From positions 1 to 23,177 of the IMG/VR virus record IMGVR_UViG_3300037247_000468: a DNA stretch of 23,177 bases. One strand, 5' to 3'. Below, one piece after another: positions 12,608 to 19,348 of this stretch. Position 1 is the first letter of the stretch, and the number at the start of each line of letters is the position of its first letter. The notes under the pieces were generated by a model that worked only from the letters and a program-made list of their open reading frames with translations, had not been told where the DNA came from and made no database searches. A program made the translations under genes and the position numbers. This DNA comes from a virus.

Positions 12608-12825
12608 TGGACGCTACTTACACCGTCACCTTCAAGGGCTTCCCGGACAAGTTCGTCGCTCTTCTTGACCGTTGGATCGAGGAAGACATTGCCGCTTATC
12701 CGAAGCGCATGGCCATGGATAGCGCGACCGTTGTGAAGCAGCCACATGCTGAAGCTGCGCGACAGTTCCGCAAGGAATTGAAGAGTGCTGCCAAGAAGGG
12801 GAAGAAAAATGCCCAATCCAGATAG
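12607..12825 (+). CDS. 72-aa basic protein of unknown function
   Basis: The protein starts MDATYTVTFKGFPDKFVALL. It overlaps the previous stop by TGATG; a GTG three bases earlier is an alternative start. Helices with Lys/Arg enrichment lead to a C-terminus KELKSAAKKGKKNAQSR. The first 40 residues (K-G-F-P-D-K-F-V-A-L-L-D-R-W) suggest a small folded domain. No function recognised. Confidence 0.6.
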   Translation: MDATYTVTFKGFPDKFVALLDRWIEEDIAAYPKRMAMDSATVVKQPHAEAARQFRKELKSAAKKGKKNAQSR

Positions 12826-13009
12826 TGGCAATCTCGATAGCCAGCTTGGCAACGCCCCGCCGAAGTTCAAGCGCAAGGCAGGCGGCAAGGCCCCGCCGGT
12901 CAATGTGAAGCCGGCCAACTGGGGTGGTTTGCCGGGGCCGACACAGCCGAGGGATCGTTCGGCCGGTGTGAAGAAATTGAAGACCCATGCGATGAGCAAG
13001 GGTCTGTAG
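12809..13009 (+). CDS. 66-aa basic, proline-rich protein
   Basis: The protein starts MPNPDSGNLDSQLGNAPPKF and continues with Lys, Pro and Gly (RKAGGKAPPVNVKPANWGGL). It is probably disordered. AAGGGGAAG lies just upstream of the ATG, and it overlaps the preceding gene by 17 bases. Basic disordered proteins can bind DNA or the inner capsid surface, but nothing here proves it. It is followed by a structured leader. Confidence 0.6.
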   Translation: MPNPDSGNLDSQLGNAPPKFKRKAGGKAPPVNVKPANWGGLPGPTQPRDRSAGVKKLKTHAMSKGL

Positions 13010-13075
13010 CGGGTAATTTCGGGTGCGATTCCCGTTGGCAGCTACGTGAAATCCGTAGGTGTCCCTAGACAGGAG
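13007..13075 (+). promoter_or_regulatory. Structured leader of the beta-helix gene, T-arm-like hairpin plus two stems
   Basis: Three hairpins are stacked before the ribosome-binding site: CGGG-TGCGATT-CCCG (13020-13034), which resembles a tRNA T-arm with a 7-base loop; CTACG-TGAAATC-CGTAG (13042-13058); and TGTC-CCTA-GACA (13060-13071), which abuts AGGAG. Parts match the element at 3507-3550: the T-arm-like core, then GTTTGC or GTTGGC, then GCTACGCGAAAGC or GCTACGTGAAATC. The last stem sits where it could control ribosome access to the 13083 gene. Confidence 0.45.
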
Positions 13076-13082
13076 AAGATAG

Positions 13083-14108
13083 ATGACTTTGACACCCTTC
13101 CCACATGGAATTTCAAGTTTCGGCAGCCCGGTCATGGGCGGCAGTGGAACCTTGCCTGTCATGGGCGGGCGCATTGCGGCCACGGGCGATGCCAAGGTGT
13201 ATTTTGTCGATCCGGCCAACGGTTCGGACGGCAATTTGGGGCTTTCCCCCGATAAGGCGCTCAATACTGTTTCTGCCGCCTATGCCAAGACGATAGATAA
13301 GTCCGGCGACACAATTTATCTGCTGAACGACGGCAACACTACCGGTTCCAGCGTCGAGAGCGCCACCATTACGTGGTCGAACGACAATGTGCATCTCGTT
13401 GGTCTCTGTGCCCCGACTCTGTTGAGCCAGCGGTCTCGGATCGTCTGGCAGGGCGCCGACGTTGTAACACCGCTGATTAACGTCACCGGCAATGGCAATC
13501 TCTTTTCCAACGTTTCGATCATCGAAGAAACAACCGAGAATGCCGTTGCCAGCGTCGGCGTAAGAGTCTCGGGTCAGCGTAATGTTTTCCATAATGTTGC
13601 CATCATGAGCATGGTTAATACGAACACGGGAGACGAGGCCGATTCAAGCTGCCTGCTTCTCAGCGGCGGTTCGGAGAACACTTTCCGGGGGTGCTATATC
13701 GGCGTGGATACGTCGGCCCGAAGCGCGTCCAATGCCAGCGTGGAATGCGAGAGCGCCGCAACGCGGAACGCTTTCTACGATTGCTTTTTTGCGATGTTCG
13801 CGGATGCGGCATCGCCGGTGTTTCTGGAAGCCAGCACCAGCAGCGACATCGACCGTTGGTTGCTTTTCGAGCGCTGCAAGTTCATCAATCCGGATACCAT
13901 AACCGCCTGTTCGACCATCACCCAAGCGTTCAATGTGAAGCTCGGCTCCGACTTGGGCGGCGTGGTCTTGGTCTTCGATTGCTTCTTCAACGGCATGTCG
14001 AACATCGTCAGCGCCGACAACACGGCAGTCAGAGTCATGGGGGCCACGTCGGCAAACGCTACTGCCGTACAGCGAATGATGGTCGCCACCGCCGCCGACT
14101 TCAATTAA
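13083..14108 (+). CDS. Right-handed beta-helix (pectate-lyase-like) virion protein
   Basis: This 341-residue protein starts MTLTPFPHGISSFGSPVMGG; AGGAG lies about 7 bases upstream of the ATG. Residues 39-70 (VYFVDPANGSDGNLGLSPDK then ALNTVSAAYAK) match the common N-terminal cap of parallel beta-helix proteins. Repeated rungs follow: NLFSNVSI (139-146), NVFHNVAI (167-174), NTFRGCYI (199-206), NAFYDCFF (229-236), LLFERCKF (260-267), LVFDCFF (296-302). Such folds bind or cleave polysaccharide in phage tailspikes, though no catalytic residues were identified. A partial duplicate of its 3' end follows the stop. Confidence 0.8.
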   Translation: MTLTPFPHGISSFGSPVMGGSGTLPVMGGRIAATGDAKVYFVDPANGSDGNLGLSPDKALNTVSAAYAKTIDKSGDTIYLLNDGNTTGSSVESATITWSNDNVHLVGLCAPTLLSQRSRIVWQGADVVTPLINVTGNGNLFSNVSIIEETTENAVASVGVRVSGQRNVFHNVAIMSMVNTNTGDEADSSCLLLSGGSENTFRGCYIGVDTSARSASNASVECESAATRNAFYDCFFAMFADAASPVFLEASTSSDIDRWLLFERCKFINPDTITACSTITQAFNVKLGSDLGGVVLVFDCFFNGMSNIVSADNTAVRVMGATSANATAVQRMMVATAADFN

Positions 14109-14200
14109 GTCTAATGCTTCTTCAACGGGGGCGCACAACGGAAGGCTCTGCCGTACAGCGAATGATGCTCGCAACCGCCACTGATAAGACTACGGTGTAA
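14109..14200 (+). pseudogene. Partial duplicate of the 3' end of the beta-helix gene
   Basis: Two words of the gene recur after its stop: TGCTTCTTCAACGG (13980-13993 and 14115-14128) and TGCCGTACAGCGAATGATG (14063-14081 and 14149-14167). The interval is 69 bases in the gene but only 20 in the duplicate, so the reading frame is not kept. In another frame the second word still encodes S-A-V-Q-R-M-M-L-A-T-A-T-D before a TAA, paralleling T-A-V-Q-R-M-M-V-A-T-A-A-D of the gene. This is a decayed duplication remnant. Confidence 0.65.
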
Positions 14201-14209
14201 GAGGATAAA

Positions 14210-15040
14210 ATGACCGAACTTTCCACTGAGAACGTTCTTCATCCTCGCCAGGTTTCCGAACTCAACGAGGACAAGTCGAGACTTGAGAAGATGCTTGGTT
14301 CGGCGCCATACATTCGGAGCCAGCTTGTTGACGGCGGGGCGAATGTTGTCAAGCAGATTCAAGGCATTGACAAGATGCTCGAACAAGCCCCCAAGCCCAT
14401 CCCGAAGGAACAGCTTGACGCTGCGGTAAATACCGAGAAGTTGCTTCGCGAGTCTTGGTTAATTGGCATGCCGACACAGGCCGAGATGCGCCGTAATCCT
14501 TCGGGGGCGGTTGACAAGAACCGATCCTGGTCGGACCGCAACAAAACCGGCATATTGCAGTGGAAGCAGCTTCGCCGCCGCCTGCATGCGAGTGGTGTTT
14601 CGAAGCATCGCCTGGCTGATGAGGGTGATATCTCCAATATCGAGATATATCGTCCCGAGGGCGGGCCGGGTGAGCTAAACATGCATAACGAGCAGATACC
14701 AGGAAAGGTTATGAGCCTTCCCCCGGCGGGCGCGGGGCCTGCCACGGTGATGTCAGACGAGCAAGCCGAGATGCTCCAGAGCATCAACCCCGAGCTTCAC
14801 GGCAAGATGGCGTTGCTCAGCAACGATCAGCGTGCCGAGGTGTTGGGGCTGGTGGACAATTTGATTGGTGGCGTCAAGTCGAAACCCAAAAAGCCCAAAG
14901 GTTCCTATAATGAAAGCCCGATTGCGCTTTTGAGGACAGAGGCCAAGTCTCTGGGCATCAATGTCTTCCAGAAGGGCCGGGAACAGCTTCGCACTGAAAT
15001 AGCGGAGCGGAGCGGCACTCTCGTCGCCAAGGAGGGGTGA
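14210..15040 (+). CDS. 276-aa helical protein of unknown function
   Basis: The protein starts MTELSTENVLHPRQVSELNE; AGAGGAT lies a few bases before the ATG. It is hydrophilic and mainly helical, with a basic middle (NKTGILQWKQLRRRLHASGV) and a C-terminal helical segment like a small HeH or SAP-type domain (I-A-L-L-R-T-E-A-K-S-L-G-I-N-V-F-Q-K-G-R-E-Q-L). The latter comparison is tentative. The linker KSKPKKPKGS is basic. It sits between two carbohydrate-fold genes, so a virion-associated role is plausible. Confidence 0.65.
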   Translation: MTELSTENVLHPRQVSELNEDKSRLEKMLGSAPYIRSQLVDGGANVVKQIQGIDKMLEQAPKPIPKEQLDAAVNTEKLLRESWLIGMPTQAEMRRNPSGAVDKNRSWSDRNKTGILQWKQLRRRLHASGVSKHRLADEGDISNIEIYRPEGGPGELNMHNEQIPGKVMSLPPAGAGPATVMSDEQAEMLQSINPELHGKMALLSNDQRAEVLGLVDNLIGGVKSKPKKPKGSYNESPIALLRTEAKSLGINVFQKGREQLRTEIAERSGTLVAKEG

Positions 15041-16068
15041 TGGCGTATCCATTCATTTTTGAGGAAAATTTTGAATTAGGTACTAAGGGTGATTTTGGCG
15101 CAGAGGCCGACACTGGTACGAAATTGGACTTCCCCCACTACTCTACGTTGGCAGCCATCCCCGGTATGGCGCTTCCCTATCGTGGCGCCTATTGTATGAG
15201 GATCGATTGCGGCGATGCCAACGACCACACGCTATTCGAGGAAGACCTGGATATTGCCGATACAGACACGGCGTGGGTCCGGTTCTATCTCTACATTCAT
15301 CCGGACTTTGCGGCCACATCCAACGATATTTTCAACATTTTCGAGTGGCAGAGCACGTCCAATGTGGTAGAGGCATGTATCAGCTTGCAGATCACGGCGG
15401 CGACGGATTTGGTGGATATCGCAATCGCCGATGGCACCGAAGCGTCGTCTGGCTTTACAAATATATCCAAGGGAGTTTGGCATCTTGTTGAGGCGTTGTT
15501 CACAGTCGATGTGGCGGCCGGCAGCGACGGCGTTCTTACTCTATTTGTGGACACATCGCAACTCCAGACTGTAACTGGTCATAACCAGTCGCTTGCGATC
15601 ACCCATGGTGTATTCGGAACGCAGAACACTGCGTCTACCACGACAGGCGTGTTGCTTTTCGATCAGTTCGTTTTCGACGACCTCCAGGTTTATGGTTTCC
15701 AGCGCCGTTACCCCGAAACCATTCTCTGCACCAAGAGCCAGCATGTTTTTGTCGGCAATGGTCGAATCGATAATGTCACGCTGCTTTCCGGTGACACGAC
15801 GGTCAATAATCAAGTCAAGATTTATAATACCGACACGGCCGATACGAACGATGCATCTCACATTGTTGCTGAACTTAGGAATACGGCCGTGAAGGAAATT
15901 GTTGACCCTGCCGGGATGCCGGTTCGCGTGACGAGAGGGGCGTATGTCCAGATTACAGGCACTCCAGAGGACGGTGGCCCGCGAGCTCTTGTTCAAATTG
16001 GCGCCGCACAGGGTTGGGGTTCAGAAGGTGCGATCAGGAATTATGCGATCAAGAGGGGGGTAATATGA
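15040..16068 (+). CDS. LamG/concanavalin-like virion protein
   Basis: This 342-residue beta-rich protein starts MAYPFIFEENFELGTKGDFG at an ATG overlapping the previous stop; GGAGGGG is just upstream. The opening (F-E-E-N-F-E-L-G ... Y-R-G-A-Y-C-M-R-I-D), the middle W-V-R-F-Y-L-Y-I-H and V-W-H-L-V-E-A-L-F-T-V, and L-F-D-Q-F-V-F-D-D-L-Q-V-Y resemble concanavalin/LamG-type jelly rolls used in glycan binding. Residues after about 225 form a second beta domain. Fold is inferred from pattern only. It is likely a decoration or receptor-binding protein. Confidence 0.65.
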   Translation: MAYPFIFEENFELGTKGDFGAEADTGTKLDFPHYSTLAAIPGMALPYRGAYCMRIDCGDANDHTLFEEDLDIADTDTAWVRFYLYIHPDFAATSNDIFNIFEWQSTSNVVEACISLQITAATDLVDIAIADGTEASSGFTNISKGVWHLVEALFTVDVAAGSDGVLTLFVDTSQLQTVTGHNQSLAITHGVFGTQNTASTTTGVLLFDQFVFDDLQVYGFQRRYPETILCTKSQHVFVGNGRIDNVTLLSGDTTVNNQVKIYNTDTADTNDASHIVAELRNTAVKEIVDPAGMPVRVTRGAYVQITGTPEDGGPRALVQIGAAQGWGSEGAIRNYAIKRGVI

Positions 16069-16595
16069 CCAAGGTCAACCTCTATGCGCCTTTCGCGGGG
16101 GTCAAGGACGGGCTCACTCTTTGTACGCTTCTCAGGGATGCGAAGAAGCTAGAGGAGGTTATGGGTGTCATTGAGATACTCGACGGGCGGATAAGGGAGA
16201 TCAATGAGGCTATCGAGATTCTTGGCAAGGCTTCCAAGATGGACGCTCTTTTGCGTGAGGCAAAGCAGAAGGATCAAGATGCGCTGTTTGTGCTAAATGA
16301 AGCCAATGAAAACGCCGGGCAAATCCAGAAAGATGTCAAGTCCTGGGCGGATGATCTCCGCGAGAAGATTGTCGAGCGCGAGGATGCTGTGGCGGCGGGC
16401 GAGAAAGCCCTTGCCGAGGACAAGTCCCGGTTCAACGCCGATGCTGCTGCTTGGCAGATCGCGAAGGCCAAATGCGAAGCAGAACTTGCCGATCAGACGC
16501 AGCTCGCGGCTCGCAAGCTTGATGAAGCCGTGGGACTCAAGAAGCGTTATGAAACAGCCCTTGCTGTCACGAAGGCTGGAGTGGCGGCAGCCTAA
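16065..16595 (+). CDS. Coiled-coil protein of unknown function
   Basis: This 176-residue protein starts MTKVNLYAPFAGVKDGLTLC by ATGA overlap with the previous gene. From about residue 25 it is almost continuously helical and heptad-like (EKIVEREDAVAAGEKALAED; CEAELADQTQLAARKLDEAV). Coiled coils of this sort serve as trimeric stalks or chaperones. It lies inside the putative virion-appendage cassette, which supports a structural role, but no family was recognised. Confidence 0.65.
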   Translation: MTKVNLYAPFAGVKDGLTLCTLLRDAKKLEEVMGVIEILDGRIREINEAIEILGKASKMDALLREAKQKDQDALFVLNEANENAGQIQKDVKSWADDLREKIVEREDAVAAGEKALAEDKSRFNADAAAWQIAKAKCEAELADQTQLAARKLDEAVGLKKRYETALAVTKAGVAAA

Positions 16596-16642
16596 TGGCT
16601 GACGCCATGGTGGCGCGCATGAAGGCGGCAACGGTGGCCTGA
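16595..16642 (+). CDS. 15-aa linking ORF
   Basis: The ORF MADAMVARMKAATVA begins by TAATG overlap with the stop of the upstream gene and ends by TGATG overlap with the start of the downstream gene. It would keep terminating ribosomes moving through the 46-base gap by re-initiation. Whether the peptide itself matters is unknown; chance cannot be excluded. Confidence 0.3.
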   Translation: MADAMVARMKAATVA

Positions 16643-17022
16643 TGCCCAATTCCTGGATCACCAAAAGTGACGGGACGGAAATCCGCCTCGCACACCCGCT
16701 CAACCGTTCGGGCATGGCCGCGAGCGATACCGAGCGCAGCTACGATTTGCTGAATGACCCGCGCTTCCAGGACGCGGACAAGACCAAGACCGCTCTGGTG
16801 CTCAAGACGCTGTTGCAGGAGGACCTCACGACCCGGACGCTGGTACGGGATTTGCCCGACGACGAATGGACCAAGACAACTGATCCCGTGACCAAGCATG
16901 GTGAGGCGATGTTTTGGGAGGGCAATGGTGCCAAGCGTGTGGTGGTGTCCCGTCCGACCATTGTTGAGCGGTTTGAGTGGGACGGCCAGGACTGGGACCA
17001 CAAACTGCGGCGGGCGCGGTAG
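16642..17022 (+). CDS. 126-aa protein of unknown function
   Basis: The protein starts MPNSWITKSDGTEIRLAHPL; its ATG overlaps the stop of the 15-codon ORF. The C-terminal half (E-A-M-F-W-E-G-N-G-A-K-R-V-V-V-S-R-P-T-I-V) is beta-rich. No family was recognised. Codon use and GC content match the rest of the head operon and contrast with the AT-rich gene that follows. Confidence 0.65.
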   Translation: MPNSWITKSDGTEIRLAHPLNRSGMAASDTERSYDLLNDPRFQDADKTKTALVLKTLLQEDLTTRTLVRDLPDDEWTKTTDPVTKHGEAMFWEGNGAKRVVVSRPTIVERFEWDGQDWDHKLRRAR

Positions 17023-18174
17023 ATGGCGCTAACTTTGAACAATCTCACCGGATTTGAAACGGCCGGTGCAGAAGAAGCGTTGAGCGTATCTAATTCACCG
17101 ACTTTTCCTACGACTGATCCAAGATCAGGTAATAGACATCTTTCAATTGCGTCCACGCAAGAATATAAATTTCCTTGGGTTGCAGGCGGAGTCACAGATC
17201 AGGGCAATGATTACATTGTAGGTATTGCTATTAAATTATCTTCGACTTCTGCTGACTCATCGGGATTTATAAAGGTTCGTGACGATGTGGCGGGAAGATT
17301 ATGGCAACTGGAGGTAGCCAGCTCTAATAAGTTAGCTTTGACCGATCAAGGTGGTGTTGCTGTTGTAATAACGAGCACAGATTCTTTAACTACAACACAG
17401 TATCATTATATAGAAATATATTTTCAGCATAGTGATCCAGGCAATGCTGAAATGTTTATCGATGGTGTGAGTCAAGGAACGGCTTCAAGCGTAGACTTTA
17501 GTAACGGCAACAGCATGAATGCAAGTGCTGCTTTAGAAATGGTGCATGACGGTTCAAATACTTTTCTTGTGGACGATATTTATATTCTCTCCGGTGCCAC
17601 CGCAGCCTCCGACCGCTACGGCGATTTTGCAGTAAAAGCCTACCAGTCCACCGATGTAGGTGCAACCGACCAGGGCGACACGTTGGCGGACGGCACCTGG
17701 GCGCTGGTAAGCGAGACGCCGGGCAACGAAGGTACCAGCAACGATGCACAGTATCAAGACACCGGCAATCTGACCGGTAGTACCATTACGGACGGGGGCG
17801 ACAGGCCAGGGCCATCAGGCGATAGCGATGTGACTGGCGCGACCATCAAGGGCGCGAAGTTCATTGGTAATTTCAAGCGCACCACAGGTGGCGGCAGAAC
17901 ACACACTCTCTTGCATGGCAATAATGTCGATGATGTAACGGCCACGGCTGATTTAGGGCTAACCGTTGATTACATCATTTATGAGGTGTTGTCAGAAGCG
18001 GCTGGTATTGTCCCGACTGAATCCGAATTCTTCCAGCAGGGCTTTTCCAAGTCTGCCACTGCAGGCCAGGACATATTCTGCGGCGATCAGTGGGCCATGC
18101 TGGGATATGTGCCGGCGGCGGTCGCTGCTATCCCCATACCTAGTTTAGTAATGGCACCCTACATTCCGGCATGA
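17023..18174 (+). CDS. Chimeric LamG-like virion protein with AT-rich 5' half
   Basis: This 383-residue protein starts MALTLNNLTGFETAGAEEAL immediately after the previous TAG, with no clear Shine-Dalgarno. Residues to about 190 resemble a LamG/concanavalin jelly roll (Y-H-Y-I-E-I-Y-F ... M-F-I-D-G-V-S-Q-G, then T-F-L-V-D-D-I-Y-I-L-S-G), a pattern common in phage structural proteins. The C-terminal half is a different beta domain and ends with a hydrophobic segment (YVPAAVAAIPIPSLVMAPYI). Base composition changes sharply near 17585: 17 of 60 G+C at 17401-17460 against 39 of 60 at 17641-17700. This suggests module exchange by recombination. Confidence 0.7.
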   Translation: MALTLNNLTGFETAGAEEALSVSNSPTFPTTDPRSGNRHLSIASTQEYKFPWVAGGVTDQGNDYIVGIAIKLSSTSADSSGFIKVRDDVAGRLWQLEVASSNKLALTDQGGVAVVITSTDSLTTTQYHYIEIYFQHSDPGNAEMFIDGVSQGTASSVDFSNGNSMNASAALEMVHDGSNTFLVDDIYILSGATAASDRYGDFAVKAYQSTDVGATDQGDTLADGTWALVSETPGNEGTSNDAQYQDTGNLTGSTITDGGDRPGPSGDSDVTGATIKGAKFIGNFKRTTGGGRTHTLLHGNNVDDVTATADLGLTVDYIIYEVLSEAAGIVPTESEFFQQGFSKSATAGQDIFCGDQWAMLGYVPAAVAAIPIPSLVMAPYIPA

Positions 18175-18187
18175 AAGGAACACACTA

Positions 18188-18640
18188 ATGTCACGATATA
18201 GCGCAGGCGCTCGAACGACCGCTGGCACGTCGTTGCAGCCGATGATGTCGATATGGTCGGCTGCTGCTTCAACGGGGACGCTCCGCGAGGTTGGCTGTTT
18301 CAATACGACGGCTACCGCGGTTGAGATTTTCCTCACTCGTTTGACAGCGGTAGGGACCGCGGGGGCACTTCTAACCGAGTCACCCTATAATCCAAAAGGG
18401 CCGCTACCCCTTTGTACGGTAAACACAACGCATAGTGGCAATGCCACGCTTGGAGATGATTTAGGTTATCGGGCGGTGCTTGGGGCGGCTGTTGGTTCTG
18501 GGGTTATCTGGACCTTCGGAGACACTGGGATAGTGATTGGATTGCCGGATGCCCTCGAGCTCGTCACGAACGGCATCGGGATCATCCTTGAGACCGGCAC
18601 TGGTCAGATTTGCCAAACCTACTTTATTTGGGATGAGTAG
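18188..18640 (+). CDS. 150-aa beta-rich protein, likely virion component
   Basis: The protein starts MSRYSAGARTTAGTSLQPMM; AAAGGAA lies about 8 bases upstream of the ATG. It consists mostly of short hydrophobic strands (R-E-V-G-C-F-N-T-T-A-T-A-V-E-I-F-L-T-R-L), ending G-Q-I-C-Q-T-Y-F-I-W-D-E. This pattern, with a loop of charge-neutral strands, is similar to that of the 22357 gene product and to small phage structural proteins. The catalytic or binding role is unknown. It overlaps the HNH gene. Confidence 0.65.
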   Translation: MSRYSAGARTTAGTSLQPMMSIWSAAASTGTLREVGCFNTTATAVEIFLTRLTAVGTAGALLTESPYNPKGPLPLCTVNTTHSGNATLGDDLGYRAVLGAAVGSGVIWTFGDTGIVIGLPDALELVTNGIGIILETGTGQICQTYFIWDE

Positions 18641-19058
18641 CAAGCCATTGAAAACGCACAATCTTTTGGCCTACAGGAAGGGCTGCCGCTGTTCAGAGTG
18701 CCGCGCAGCGAATGCTGCTTCCGCCCGCAAATACAAAGCCCAAAACCCCGAGCGCTACAAGGCGAATAAACGCGCCTGGGACCAGGCTCTCCGTAAAGAA
18801 GTTCTCGATCATTACGGAGGCAAGTGCGTTTGTTGCGGAGAGCGCGAGTTGGCGTTTTTGTCTCTTGACCACAAGAATGGTGGAGGGAATAAGCACCGCC
18901 AAGAGCTTGGGCTTCGCGGATCGGGTATCTGGGCATGGACAAAGCGTGAGGGGTATCCGGATATGTTTCAGGTCCTCTGCCACAATTGTAATCAAGCGCG
19001 AGGATATTATGGTCGATGTCCTCATGAAGATTACCCGGCGCTCTACGCTGTAGCATGA
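18633..19058 (+). CDS. Freestanding HNH endonuclease
   Basis: This 141-residue protein starts MSSKPLKTHNLLAYRKGCRC and overlaps the preceding stop by 8 bases. The HNH core shows C65-x-C67-C68, D79-H80 in FLSLDHKNGGGNKH, and C116-H117-N118-C119-N120 in VLCHNCNQARGYYG. An N-terminal C18-x-C20-x2-C23 cluster probably binds another zinc. HNH enzymes use one metal to nick or cut DNA; freestanding ones in phages often behave as homing endonucleases. It is inserted among virion genes, so a mobile origin is likely. The neighbouring genes remain joined by short overlaps. Confidence 0.85.
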   Translation: MSSKPLKTHNLLAYRKGCRCSECRAANAASARKYKAQNPERYKANKRAWDQALRKEVLDHYGGKCVCCGERELAFLSLDHKNGGGNKHRQELGLRGSGIWAWTKREGYPDMFQVLCHNCNQARGYYGRCPHEDYPALYAVA

Positions 19059-19348
19059 GCGCACTGACGCGATATCCGGTTCCGCAGGCTACCGCGGCAG
19101 GTAAGGTCGATGGTCCCCGGCTGCTCTTCCGCCTGGAGCCAACGATTGTTCCGGAGCCTGTACTTGCGTTCCTGCGACCCCTTCGTGGCCTGGAGGTCAT
19201 TGAGGCGGGCGCGGTTGATGATCCTCGGCTTTACTTCCGTCTGGAGGCTGCGGTGGTTCCTGGGCGCATTATGTCTAGTCTTGCCGCCCATGGGGGCTTG
19301 GCTGGCCTTGGTGGTATTGCAGGACAAGGCGGGGGCTTGGCGGGATAG
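19055..19348 (+). CDS. 97-aa protein with internal duplication
   Basis: The protein starts MSALTRYPVPQATAAGKVDG by ATGA overlap with the HNH gene. Two repeats are visible: A-A-G-K-V-D-G-P-R-L-L-F-R-L-E-P (14-29) and E-A-G-A-V-D-D-P-R-L-Y-F-R-L-E-A (50-65). At the DNA level, 19097-19152 and 19205-19260 are diverged copies of the same 56 bases. The C-terminus is Gly/Ala-rich. Likely a small structural or appendage protein; no family recognised. Confidence 0.6.
   Translation: MSALTRYPVPQATAAGKVDGPRLLFRLEPTIVPEPVLAFLRPLRGLEVIEAGAVDDPRLYFRLEAAVVPGRIMSSLAAHGGLAGLGGIAGQGGGLAG

Noticed and set aside
12232-12999. Minus-strand ORF of 255 codons
   Set aside because: It is antisense to the capsid 3' end and three small coupled genes with good starts; its length is explained by high GC at third positions.
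13691-14200. 169-codon plus-strand ORF in another frame of the beta-helix gene
   Set aside because: The main frame has recognisable beta-helix rungs; only the last part of this ORF is of interest, as a duplication remnant.
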